Shown here: positions 1 through 7,836 of the stretch, in pieces
Numbering within the stretch: the stretch's first letter is position 1
Layout of the letters: every line of letters starts with the position of its first letter
DNA from: Flavobacteriales bacterium
GTDB taxonomy: Bacteria; Bacteroidota; Bacteroidia; Flavobacteriales; TMED113
DNA length: 23,956 nucleotides
Direction: 5' to 3'
NCBI GenBank assembly: GCA_002713285.1
Contig: PAVX01000048.1
Span: 1-23,956 of the forward strand
Made by a program: the position numbers and the translations under genes
The notes under the pieces: generated by a model
Seen by the model: the letters and a program-made list of their open reading frames with translations, nothing else
Database searches by the model: none
Told to the model about the DNA's origin: nothing

Positions 1-376
1 TGATTGCATCTAATTTTCTAGTATTCTTAGACTGAAATGGTTTTTTAGATTCTGAAGCCTCAGACCCGTAATGTTCTGTATACCAACCATCATATCCTTT
101 TAATGAGTTTAAATGATTTATGATTTCTTGATAAAAAGAATCTGTTTGTGAAGATTTTAAAAAACAATGTGCAAATACATCAGACCATATAGACAAATCA
201 CTAGCTGTTGTATTATAGCCTAACTGAGCAAATGCTTGTGAAACACGTGTTGTTCCACTAAATCCATCAAGAACATTCTTAACATCTCTTAATTCTAATA
301 TCAAAGAAACTATATGTGGTATCATTTTTAATTTCGAACCAGCATATTTAACACCATAAGTAGATAGTTTTTTCAT
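1..376 (-). CDS. D12-class N6-adenine DNA methyltransferase, N-terminal part (cut by window edge)
   Basis: The frame reads leftward from an ATG at 374-376 and runs off the window edge without a stop, giving 125 residues. The protein opens with MKKLSTYGVKYAGSKLKMIP, followed by LDGFSGTTRVSQAF, which matches the FxGxxxVxxxF AdoMet-binding motif I of D12-class (Dam-like) adenine methyltransferases, and then TTASDLSIWS. The first 20 or so residues, with YAGSK, match the usual start of this class. The catalytic (D/N)PPY motif should lie beyond the window. Members methylate adenine in DNA as part of restriction-modification or as orphans. No restriction gene is visible on this side. It is divergent from the M1 peptidase gene, about 100 bp apart. 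Confidence 0.72.
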   Translation of the reverse strand, partial: MKKLSTYGVKYAGSKLKMIPHIVSLILELRDVKNVLDGFSGTTRVSQAFAQLGYNTTASDLSIWSDVFAHCFLKSSQTDSFYQEIINHLNSLKGYDGWYTEHYGSEASESKKPFQSKNTRKLDAI

Positions 377-475
377 ATGTAGCTTACAACAAATCAGTTT
401 ACGATACAGAAACCCTTCCCTATTTTACTAATATAAATATTTTTATCTTCGTACATAAATCATCTATTTCTTAAA

Positions 476-3358
476 ATGAAAAATAACATATTACTATTCA
501 TTATTCTGTTAATAACTAATCTATGTGCTCAAGAATACTTTCAACAAGAAGTTAATTATAACATTAATGTTACTTTAAATGATCAAGAACATACATTAAA
601 TGGGCATATAGACATTGAGTATATAAATAATTCTAATGAAACACTAGACATATTATGGTTTCATTTATGGCCTAATGCATACAAAAACAATTCAACTGCA
701 TTAGCACAACAAAAATTAGAAGAAGGAGATACTGATTTTTACTATGCTAATAAACCAGAAAGAGGATACATTGATAATATAGCATTTAAAGTTGATGACA
801 AATTAGTTCAATGGGAGTATCATCCAGAACATATTGATATTTGTAAGTTAATGTTAAGCAACACTTTGAATCCAGGTGATACAATCAAAATTTCTACACC
901 CTTTCTAGTCAAAATACCTGACGGTAAATTTTCAAGACTAGGCCACGTACAACAATCATATATGATTACCCAATGGTATCCAAAACCGGCAGTATATGAC
1001 AAAGAGGGATGGCATATTATGCCTTATTTAAATCAAGGGGAATTTTACTCTGAATTTGGAAATTTTGATGTCACGATCACCTTACCAAACAATTATATAG
1101 TCGGAGCCACAGGAAACTTACAAACTGAATCTGAGATTGCATACTTAAATGCATTAGCAAAAAAAACAGAATCTATTTCTGATTTTGGTAACGATATCTC
1201 ATTTCCAAAATCAAATTTAAAAACAAAAACCATACAGTATACAGAGCAAAATGTTCATGATTTCGGATGGTTTGCAGATAAACGTTTTAATGTGTTAAAA
1301 GGTGAAGTTCAACTCCCACATTCAAAAGATACAGTAACTCTGTGGTCTATGTTCACCAATAATGAAGCAGATCTATGGAAGAAGTCAATCGAATATATGC
1401 ATGACGCCACTTACTATTACTCTCTTTGGAATGGTGACTACCCGTATAAACAAGCTACTGCTGTTGATGGAACAATTAGCGCTGGAGGAGGCATGGAATA
1501 CCCTGGTGTCACCGTCATTGGTGAATCAGGATCAGACAAAGCCTTAGAAGTTGTTATTATGCATGAAATAGGTCATAATTGGTTTTATGGAATATTAGGA
1601 ACTAATGAAAGATCACATCCCTGGATGGACGAAGGTATAAACTCTCATAATGAAATAAGATATATGAGAACTAAATATCCTGATTACAATTTTATATTCG
1701 ATATGCTCCCTAAGCAAATAATAAAACTTCTTGACTTACAAGACTATGATTACAAACAAACTATTCTAGAATTAAATATGATGCTATCAAGAATAGGTCA
1801 AGATCAACCAATTGAATTGCATTCAGAAGAATACACGACAATGAATTATGGGCTTATTGTATATATGAAAACAGCCATTGTATTAGATTATTTAATGGCA
1901 TATTTAGGAGAAGATACATATGACGAATGTATGCAGTTATATTTTGAAAAATGGAAATTTAAGCACCCAGGGCCCAAAGATTTACAATTGATCTTTGAAG
2001 AGAAAACAGGAAAAAACTTAGAATGGTTTTTTAAAGACATGCTTCAAACAACAAAACATATTGATTATGCAATAACTAATATTAAAGAAAATAGAGACAA
2101 TTTTATTGTGACTATAAAAAATAAAGGAGAAATCAGCAGTCCTATTGTAATTAGTTCTGTAAATAATGGTAAAAATTACAATCCTATTTGGATAGATGGA
2201 TTTGCAAACACTAAAGAAATTGAGTATCCGAAATCTAATATTGATCATGATTATATTCAAATCGATTTTGATGGACATATACCTGAAACAAACAGAAATA
2301 ATAACATAATAAAAACGAACGGACTCTTTAAAAAAACAGAACCATTCAAATTTCAATTGATGGGCAGCATAGATCATCCTAACAAAACACAGATATTTTT
2401 TCTACCAAGTTATGAGTGGAATTACTATGACAAATCATTATTAGGAGTCAAACTATATAATCGTATCGCCGCTTCTAATGGATTTTCATACACCTTAAGT
2501 CCTTTGTATAGCATACACCAAAATTCTCTTGCAGGAAACATGAAACTAGGCTATGAAAAATATTATCCTACTACATTCATTCAAAAAATAAAAACAGGAT
2601 TATTATTTGAAAGATATTCCTATGAGCATAATACAAACAATAATAATTTTTCAAGAGAGTATTCTATAATCGAACCATTTGTAGAAATTGTGTTTAAAAA
2701 AAATCATCCTAGAAGCAAAACAAAAAAAACCTTAAAAACAGATTTTTTACATCTTAATAAAGGATATGAAACATTAAATTTTGTCAATACAGAATATAAA
2801 TTTACTGACAACAGAACTATAAATCCCTATTTTATAAATACTAAACTAGAATTTGTAAAAGATCTGAAAAAAGCTAGTGTAATTATGCAATACAAATATC
2901 AAATTAATAAGAAAAGGCATCTTCATATTAGAGGTTATCTTGGTTTTGTAAATAGTTCTAATAAAGACTATTATTTAAATATGAGTGGATGGAACGGCAT
3001 TGATGATTATAGTTTTTCAAATCGATTCTTAGGCAGAAGTGAAACTGACGGTTTTTTTAGTCAACAAATTATTGCAAGAGAAGGTTTTATCAAACACGAA
3101 ACAAATATAACTTCTGACCAAATTCTCACCTCTATTAATTTAGATTTTAATGCAACTAAAATCGTTAAATTATACACCGAATTCGGTACTAATGGTAGTG
3201 ATTCAGCATATGGTATAGGGTTACGCATACCTTTAGGTCCTATAAATATTTACATGCCTCTGTTTACAGAGCAAGGTTTTGAACAATTTGAAAACTTTCG
3301 CTTTATTAGATACAACTTCAGTTTAGATATGTCTAATTTTTCATTTTTCTCACTATAA
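476..3358 (+). CDS. M1-family zinc metallopeptidase with C-terminal beta-barrel-like region
   Basis: The 960-residue protein begins with a signal peptide (MKNNILLFIILLITNLCAQ). The gluzincin core is clear: a GGGMEYP exopeptidase-type motif at about 337-343, the zinc motif HEIGHNW with H363, E364 and H367, and the third ligand E386 in WMDEG, exactly 18 residues after H367 as in M1 aminopeptidases. The peptidase part ends near residue 530 and a short beta domain follows. From about 625 to 960 the sequence is a run of alternating-polarity segments rich in Tyr and Phe, ending NFSFFSL, which looks like an outer-membrane barrel. I infer a surface-anchored aminopeptidase for peptide scavenging; the barrel is inferred from the pattern only. 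The next gene starts 8 bp downstream, so both are probably co-transcribed. Confidence 0.9.
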   Translation: MKNNILLFIILLITNLCAQEYFQQEVNYNINVTLNDQEHTLNGHIDIEYINNSNETLDILWFHLWPNAYKNNSTALAQQKLEEGDTDFYYANKPERGYIDNIAFKVDDKLVQWEYHPEHIDICKLMLSNTLNPGDTIKISTPFLVKIPDGKFSRLGHVQQSYMITQWYPKPAVYDKEGWHIMPYLNQGEFYSEFGNFDVTITLPNNYIVGATGNLQTESEIAYLNALAKKTESISDFGNDISFPKSNLKTKTIQYTEQNVHDFGWFADKRFNVLKGEVQLPHSKDTVTLWSMFTNNEADLWKKSIEYMHDATYYYSLWNGDYPYKQATAVDGTISAGGGMEYPGVTVIGESGSDKALEVVIMHEIGHNWFYGILGTNERSHPWMDEGINSHNEIRYMRTKYPDYNFIFDMLPKQIIKLLDLQDYDYKQTILELNMMLSRIGQDQPIELHSEEYTTMNYGLIVYMKTAIVLDYLMAYLGEDTYDECMQLYFEKWKFKHPGPKDLQLIFEEKTGKNLEWFFKDMLQTTKHIDYAITNIKENRDNFIVTIKNKGEISSPIVISSVNNGKNYNPIWIDGFANTKEIEYPKSNIDHDYIQIDFDGHIPETNRNNNIIKTNGLFKKTEPFKFQLMGSIDHPNKTQIFFLPSYEWNYYDKSLLGVKLYNRIAASNGFSYTLSPLYSIHQNSLAGNMKLGYEKYYPTTFIQKIKTGLLFERYSYEHNTNNNNFSREYSIIEPFVEIVFKKNHPRSKTKKTLKTDFLHLNKGYETLNFVNTEYKFTDNRTINPYFINTKLEFVKDLKKASVIMQYKYQINKKRHLHIRGYLGFVNSSNKDYYLNMSGWNGIDDYSFSNRFLGRSETDGFFSQQIIAREGFIKHETNITSDQILTSINLDFNATKIVKLYTEFGTNGSDSAYGIGLRIPLGPINIYMPLFTEQGFEQFENFRFIRYNFSLDMSNFSFFSL

Positions 3359-3366
3359 TTACCATC

Positions 3367-4053
3367 ATGACGAACAATGAGTTTATAAATTCGTTAGATC
3401 AAGAATTTCGCAAACAAGCCAACTCAAGAGTTGCTAAAGCACAAAGTGCATATATGAGAAATCAATTTGATTTTTATGGCCTAACTACAAGTAAAAGGAG
3501 AAATATTCAACAACCACTATTTAAAGAATATAATTTGTCATTAACACCAGATTTAAAGAAAATAATAAGACGACTGTGGAAAAAAGAAGAAAGAGAGTAT
3601 CAATACTGTGCACAAGAATTAATATTCCAAAACACTCAACAATTTACCCCCGAATACATTAATTTATTCGAATTCATGATAACACATAAATCCTGGTGGG
3701 ATACTATTGATTTTTTATCTCCCAAACTAGTAGGAACATACTTTAATTTATATCCAGAAAAAAAAGAAGATCAGGTAGAAAAATGGCTTTGTTCAAATAA
3801 TATTTGGCTACAAAGATCATGTCTCCTGTTTCAATTGAAATATAAACATAATCTAAACACAGAATTACTAACTCATATTATCTATTCTTTATTAAATTCA
3901 AAAGAATTTTTTATTAATAAAGCTATTGGTTGGATATTAAGAGAATATAGTAAGACTAATTCAAGATGGGTTGTGGATTTTGTTGAGAAGACATCGCTTA
4001 GTAAACTTAGCAGCAAAGAAGCTTTAAAGTTTGTCAGAAAAAATCAAAATTAA
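3367..4053 (+). CDS. AlkD-like DNA alkylation repair protein
   Basis: The 228-residue protein is mostly alpha-helical and fits the DNA alkylation repair (AlkC/AlkD, HEAT-like repeat) family in length and motifs. KSWWDTID (W110, W111, D112) and WLQRS (R150) correspond to the Trp-Asp and Arg positions that line the lesion-binding cleft of Bacillus AlkD, and FFINKAIGWILREYSK near the C-terminus is the family's best conserved block. Known AlkD proteins excise N3- and N7-alkylated purines without flipping the base. The ATG lies 8 bp after the M1 peptidase stop, which suggests one transcript although the functions are unrelated. It is convergent with the lipoprotein gene that ends at 4144. Confidence 0.88.
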   Translation: MTNNEFINSLDQEFRKQANSRVAKAQSAYMRNQFDFYGLTTSKRRNIQQPLFKEYNLSLTPDLKKIIRRLWKKEEREYQYCAQELIFQNTQQFTPEYINLFEFMITHKSWWDTIDFLSPKLVGTYFNLYPEKKEDQVEKWLCSNNIWLQRSCLLFQLKYKHNLNTELLTHIIYSLLNSKEFFINKAIGWILREYSKTNSRWVVDFVEKTSLSKLSSKEALKFVRKNQN

Positions 4054-4057
4054 AAAC

Positions 4058-4130
4058 ATACTAGATTCATACTATTAGTCGAAAAATGACTACATGATGC
4101 ATACCCCCGCATATAATATGAATCTAGTAT
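4058..4130. repeat. 14-bp inverted repeat enclosing two small hairpins, between convergent genes
   Basis: The arms ATACTAGATTCATA (4058-4071) and TATGAATCTAGTAT (4117-4130) are perfectly complementary. The 45-bp interior holds two further hairpins: TAGTC/GACTA (4076-4080 with 4088-4092) and ATGC/GCAT (4097-4100 with 4109-4112). The whole can fold into a Y shape with two short side arms. It fills most of the gap between the convergent AlkD and lipoprotein genes. Read on the minus strand, the left arm is followed by T-rich sequence, so it may terminate the regulator-receptor-lipoprotein operon. The plus side lacks a clear T run. Confidence 0.6.
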
Positions 4131-4143
4131 ACCCTTACATTAT

Positions 4144-4467
4144 TTAATGATCGTGATCATGATCTGCATGCTCTTCACAATGAATCATACTTGCTGGAAC
4201 AAGATCACCTACAGCAAACTCTTCTTCACCATCATGCGTAATTGATTGTGTTGCAACCCAACCATTTGCTTCAACATCAGCAAGGGCATCACCACAAAAT
4301 TCACCAATTTCAACTTCATGCTCTCCTGGAGTATGAGGCTCAGTTGCTCCGCAACATTCTTCAAGCGCAATATGACATGGGTGACACTCCTCATCATGAT
4401 CATCTTTTTCACAAGAAATAATAAATAAACTAGCACATATAAGTGCAAATAAAAAATTTGGTTTCAT
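4144..4467 (-). CDS. His/Cys/acid-rich lipoprotein, probable metal binder
   Basis: The 107-residue protein starts with a lipoprotein signal (lipobox LFIISC, lipidated Cys19). The mature part is short and very rich in His, Cys, Asp and Glu: EKDDHDEECHPCH straight after the anchor, then EECCG, a central GEHEVEIGEFCG, and a tail HCEEHADHDHDH. Such composition suggests zinc or another transition metal. I recognise no named domain. It is the last gene of the minus-strand series Fur-family regulator, TonB receptor, lipoprotein and lies 77 bp after the receptor stop. This fits a surface or periplasmic metal-capture partner of the receptor; that role is inference from composition and neighbourhood. 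Confidence 0.8.
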   Translation of the reverse strand: MKPNFLFALICASLFIISCEKDDHDEECHPCHIALEECCGATEPHTPGEHEVEIGEFCGDALADVEANGWVATQSITHDGEEEFAVGDLVPASMIHCEEHADHDHDH

Positions 4468-4544
4468 AGCTATATAAAATATAATTAAACATTGACAAAT
4501 AGAAGACTATTGTTTCGTCTTATAAAGACTCATCAGAATGTTTC

Positions 4545-6755
4545 TTAAAACGCATATTTCATACTTATATTAAAAGATCTGCCAGGGTTAGGCACACCAC
4601 CAGCCACATCTCTTATTCTTGATAAATGTGGAACATATTCTTGATTAAATAGGTTATTAACTCCAATAACTAAACTTACTTTTTTAAGAGGAATAAAAGA
4701 TAATTCCATATTTACAACATTATAAGAAGAAGTAAAAGGCTCATATAATGCTAACTTGTTTTGTTCAAATGAGTATATATGATAAATGTTAAATTGTTGT
4801 AATCCAAATGGAAAATTATAATCATTTAGACCCAACTTCACTCTTGTCTTAATTTTATTTGTAGGGGTGAGAGCTACAAAATTATCATTGTCTTTATTCA
4901 GTGAATTTATAAATGAATAAGATTGCTCAATATGAATATTATGTAGAAAATGAGGGTGATAATGAAGGTTTAATTCAAACCCAGACATTTGAACCTCATG
5001 AAATTGAACATAGTTATATACTCGATATATATTTTGATATAGTGAATCTGTTGGATTAATCGAAATAAAATCATTAATAAGCTGCACAAAAGGGTTTAAG
5101 ACAAATCCAACATGATCATTATTCCACTGGTATTTAAAATCAAATTGATGACTCTGCTCAATATCTAAATTAGCGTTTCCAATTTCAAATCGCATTGTAC
5201 CATGATGCAATCCATTTGAAAATAATTCAGATAAATGAGGTGCTCGATAAGATCCGGAATACGAAATTCTAGATAAATGTGATTTTTCTTTGTAAAATAT
5301 TCCTATAGATGAATTAAATGCAGAAAATAAACGATTATAATTAAAATCATTGCAATTAATTTGCTTATAATCAAATCTTAATCCACTATTAACACCAAAC
5401 TTGTTGTTAGTGTAATCAAGAATAGTGTATATACTATAATCATTAGACTTACTGTCCGGTATTAATCTTGATGAAATATTATTAAAATTTTCCTGTATTT
5501 GATATTGTATTCCACTATTAATATTAACATACTGAAATGGAATTTCAATATTCAACCTAACAGTTGTTGTTGACAAATCCATATCAAAAGCAGCAATTGT
5601 CCATTTTTCAAACTCTTGTAAATTGTTTACAAAATGACCAGCAAAAAAATTGTATTTAATCTTATTAGCAAAATACGCACTTTCAAAAGTCAATAAATGA
5701 TTATTTATATACTGCGTAGGTCTAGTTACTTCAAAATCTGTATTAAAATCTAAAGAACTGGATGTAATTGATTCAAGTGTAATACTATTTAAATCTCCAT
5801 GCGCATGAGCAGGAATACCTAATTCATCTGAATTATATTGATATCTAAAAATATGATGCATATTTTGACCTAATCTACCAATAGATAGTTTTAACGACTG
5901 GTTTTTAAATCTAGAGTTGAATAGATACGTATTGTCAGGTAACCTATAGTCCGATGAGATACTATACTGTCCATATGCATTGACATAAAAATGTTGTCTG
6001 GACCATTTAACTCCAAATTGATTGCTAAATAAAAAATGACTATGATCAAATTTAGATGCGACAAATCCAGATGGAACTTGACTATTTATGAAAGGTTCAT
6101 CCTTAAAGTAAAGAACACCACCAACTGCATCTCCTCCATATTTCAATGAAGATGCACCTTTAATTAATTCAACATTACCTAAACCTAAATCTGTAAAACC
6201 AATACCATGATCATTAGCCCACTCTTGATTTGAAATTCGCATACCATTCAAATAACTTACAACTCTTAACCCTGACAACCCTCTAATTACCACTTTTTGT
6301 ATACCTAACCCCGACCCAATTGAGTGCATCCCAGGTAATTGAGAAATATTTTCAACTAAAGATGTAGAAGAAATAAAATTATCTTGTAATGATTTATGCT
6401 CAATGTTAACCGCTTTATTATTTCCTAAAATAGAATTCTTTTCTTGTATGCCTATTTCATCTAATTCTACGTGCAGTTCTCTTAGCATGACCTTAAGTTC
6501 TTGATCTTTTTCATACTGAACCACAACATTTGCATATCCATGTTTCGTAAATTGAATATATGTATTACTCGTTACATCTTGTTCAAATTGAAACACGCCA
6601 CTTTCATCTGTTTGAAGTAATAGATTAATATCCAATAATAACACATCAACCCCAGTGATGGGTTGCTGATTCTTGTCATAAACAAATCCTGTAATTTGAC
6701 TAACAGTAAAAAATGGTATCAAAAAAAAGAAAAAAACAGATGCTAAATGTTTCAT
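4545..6755 (-). CDS. TonB-dependent outer-membrane receptor, ZnuD-like (probable zinc uptake)
   Basis: I place the start at the ATG 6753-6755 (736 residues), because it gives the signal peptide MKHLASVFFFFLIPFFTVSQ and lies 2 bp after the stop of the Fur-family gene; an upstream in-frame ATG at 6779 would overlap that gene. Domains in order: a carboxypeptidase-regulatory-like domain (about 21-100), a TonB plug (about 120-225, with LPGMHSIGSGLGIQKVVIRG and the block ending GGDAVGGVLYF), and a long barrel ending with terminal Phe. Conserved receptor blocks include YRAPHLSELFSNGLHHGT followed by FEIGNANL, the pattern of ZnuD-type zinc receptors. His-rich stretches such as HYHPHFLHNIH occur in the barrel. 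A Fur-family gene directly upstream and a metal-binding-type lipoprotein downstream support a metal substrate. Zinc is inferred, not shown. Confidence 0.87.
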   Translation of the reverse strand: MKHLASVFFFFLIPFFTVSQITGFVYDKNQQPITGVDVLLLDINLLLQTDESGVFQFEQDVTSNTYIQFTKHGYANVVVQYEKDQELKVMLRELHVELDEIGIQEKNSILGNNKAVNIEHKSLQDNFISSTSLVENISQLPGMHSIGSGLGIQKVVIRGLSGLRVVSYLNGMRISNQEWANDHGIGFTDLGLGNVELIKGASSLKYGGDAVGGVLYFKDEPFINSQVPSGFVASKFDHSHFLFSNQFGVKWSRQHFYVNAYGQYSISSDYRLPDNTYLFNSRFKNQSLKLSIGRLGQNMHHIFRYQYNSDELGIPAHAHGDLNSITLESITSSSLDFNTDFEVTRPTQYINNHLLTFESAYFANKIKYNFFAGHFVNNLQEFEKWTIAAFDMDLSTTTVRLNIEIPFQYVNINSGIQYQIQENFNNISSRLIPDSKSNDYSIYTILDYTNNKFGVNSGLRFDYKQINCNDFNYNRLFSAFNSSIGIFYKEKSHLSRISYSGSYRAPHLSELFSNGLHHGTMRFEIGNANLDIEQSHQFDFKYQWNNDHVGFVLNPFVQLINDFISINPTDSLYQNIYRVYNYVQFHEVQMSGFELNLHYHPHFLHNIHIEQSYSFINSLNKDNDNFVALTPTNKIKTRVKLGLNDYNFPFGLQQFNIYHIYSFEQNKLALYEPFTSSYNVVNMELSFIPLKKVSLVIGVNNLFNQEYVPHLSRIRDVAGGVPNPGRSFNISMKYAF

Positions 6756-6757
6756 AT

Positions 6758-7174
6758 TTACAAATTGCAATTTATACACAGACCATTAATATTAATATTT
6801 ACATTATTTATAACATACTGGGGGAGTTGAAATTGGGGGAAATTGTCAACTGAAATACAAGAAACATCATCACATTTTGTACACTGAAAATGAACATGAT
6901 TATGAATATGTTTACTTTCATCACAATCTTGAGTGCACAAAGCAAATAATTTTTGACCATTGTCTAGTCTAATGATATGGATGATTTTTTTATCTTCAAA
7001 AGCACTAAGAATTCGAAAAAGAGTTACCCTGTCTATATTACCCACCAATGATTGAATATCATGTGTACTTAAAGGTTTATTTTTAGTCAAAAATACTCTT
7101 AAAACCTTTTTTCGATTTTTAGTTAAAGATAATTGACTCTTTTTAATTATATTTTTTATCTGTAATCGCAACAC
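6758..7174 (-). CDS. Fur-family metalloregulator, probably Zur
   Basis: The frame gives 138 residues from a GTG at 7172-7174; no ATG is available in the N-terminal region, and a TTG directly follows. The winged-helix domain (about 15-80) contains the recognition-helix block NIDRVTLFRILSAFEDKKII typical of Fur proteins. The metal-binding part has HIHNHVHFQCTKC (H89, H91, H93, H95, C98, C101) and a C-terminal CINC (C133, C136), i.e. the two CxxC pairs of a structural zinc site. Its product probably represses its own operon: the palindrome at 7165-7183 overlaps the proposed start codon. A ZnuD-like receptor follows after 2 bp. I prefer Zur over Fur because of that receptor and the MerC gene sharing the same box; PerR-type function is not excluded. 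Confidence 0.88.
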   Translation of the reverse strand: MLRLQIKNIIKKSQLSLTKNRKKVLRVFLTKNKPLSTHDIQSLVGNIDRVTLFRILSAFEDKKIIHIIRLDNGQKLFALCTQDCDESKHIHNHVHFQCTKCDDVSCISVDNFPQFQLPQYVINNVNININGLCINCNL

Positions 7175-7183
7175 GGTTGCAAT
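7165..7183 (-). promoter_or_regulatory. Fur/Zur-type operator at the regulator gene
   Basis: On the minus strand this reads ATTGCAACCGTGTTGCGAT, an 8-3-8 palindrome with one mismatch between the arms. It matches the site at 16540-16558 in 16 of 19 positions. It overlaps the proposed GTG start at 7172-7174, so a bound repressor would block transcription and cover the translation start. Assignment to the adjacent Fur-family protein is inference. Confidence 0.72.
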
Positions 7184-7195
7184 TTATGCAATATG

Positions 7196-7220
7196 TGTTA
7201 AATCTGCAACAGATGTAACA
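7196..7220. repeat. 11-bp imperfect inverted repeat upstream of the Fur-family gene
   Basis: Arms TGTTAAATCTG and CAGATGTAACA enclose CAA and pair except for one position. The element sits between the arsC-like stop (7226) and the Fur-family start. It could be a terminator hairpin for the upstream gene, but no T run follows on the minus strand, or a second regulator site. The function is not decided. Confidence 0.45.
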
Positions 7221-7225
7221 ATTAT

Positions 7226-7639
7226 TTATTCTACAGAAGAATATTCATTTGAAAATTGACGACAAAAAATATCAATTTGATCTCTAACTTCCCTATATAA
7301 TTGTAATTTCTCATCATATGAACCACTAGCGGTAGCTGGATCTTTAAAAGATTTATGAATCTTTGTGGTAATGCTTAGAATATTTGGACATGTTTCTTTT
7401 GCTGAATCACAAACTGTAATCATTATATCAAAAACACCAATCTCTAAAGTGTTAATTGTTTTCGATTTGTGTGTAGAAATGTCAATATTAATTTCTTTCA
7501 TCACTTTCACAGCATAGGGATTAAGACCATGGCTTTCTACCCCTGCACTTTTAACATCGAAACCTAAATTACATAGAAACCCTTCCACCATCTGACTCCT
7601 ACAAGAATTTCCTGTACATACAACCAACACTTTTTTCAT
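7226..7639 (-). CDS. Arsenate reductase / low-molecular-weight protein tyrosine phosphatase fold (ArsC-like)
   Basis: The 137-residue protein matches the thioredoxin-coupled arsenate reductase family. The N-terminal P-loop is VCTGNSCRSQMVEG, with nucleophile C8 and R14. The redox cysteines C77 and C84 lie in TVCDSAKETCP, and the conserved general-acid Asp is in FKDPA (D100). These correspond to Cys10, Cys82 and Cys89 of the Staphylococcus enzyme. Reaction in the family: arsenate to arsenite through a cysteine relay. No arsR or arsenite efflux gene lies beside it. Its start overlaps the end of the small membrane protein gene by 4 bp, so translation is probably coupled. A phosphatase role cannot be excluded, but the complete Cys triad favours arsenate reductase. 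Confidence 0.87.
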   Translation of the reverse strand: MKKVLVVCTGNSCRSQMVEGFLCNLGFDVKSAGVESHGLNPYAVKVMKEINIDISTHKSKTINTLEIGVFDIMITVCDSAKETCPNILSITTKIHKSFKDPATASGSYDEKLQLYREVRDQIDIFCRQFSNEYSSVE

Positions 7640-7824
7640 AGACTTTTTCGAAAAAAGATATATAACAAAAAACCTGTGATGAAAGCAAACAAACCCTTAA
7701 GCCATCCTAAAGAAGTTACATTGGGGATTATATTAGATTCTTGCAACCATGAAAAAACAGCAAACATAATACCAAAAGCAGAAATGAAAAGCCAAACTTC
7801 TTTTTTTATATTATTTTTTTTCAC
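7636..7824 (-). CDS. Small two-helix membrane protein
   Basis: The 62-residue frame starts at a GTG (7822-7824); an in-frame stop lies two codons upstream and no ATG occurs before residue 20, so GTG is the likely start. After a basic N-terminus (KKNNIKK) there are two predicted membrane segments, VWLFISAFGIMFAVFSWL and LKGLFAFITGFLLYIFF, separated by a short loop, and a basic end FRKSL. I recognise no family. The stop overlaps the arsC-like start by 4 bp and the esterase gene ends 12 bp upstream, so it seems to be part of a minus-strand transcript. Function unknown. Confidence 0.65.
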   Translation of the reverse strand: MKKNNIKKEVWLFISAFGIMFAVFSWLQESNIIPNVTSLGWLKGLFAFITGFLLYIFFRKSL

Positions 7825-7836
7825 AACCTACTAGAT

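Noticed and set aside
2018..2377. Minus-strand open frame of 119 codons inside the M1 peptidase gene
   Set aside because: It is antisense to a clearly coding region, with low-complexity Ile/Phe/Tyr-rich translation and no recognisable family.
4058..4130. Integron attC-like recombination site
   Set aside because: The arms lack the GTTRRRY and RYYYAAC core sites, and no integrase or cassette array is present.
4209..4448. Second minus-strand frame of 79 codons overlapping the His/Cys-rich lipoprotein gene
   Set aside because: The lipoprotein frame has a proper lipobox and biased metal-binding composition; the alternative is an out-of-frame reading.
4503..4521. AAGAC/GTCTT hairpin between the TonB receptor and the lipoprotein gene
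   Set aside because: A 5-bp stem with a 9-base loop and no T run is too weak to call a terminator; chance is sufficient.
6762..6773. Perfect palindrome AAATTGCAATTT just before the TonB receptor start as a third Zur-type box
   Set aside because: It lies within the last codons of the Fur-family gene, lacks the 3-base spacer and GTTGC half of the other two sites, and is more simply explained by the coding sequence.
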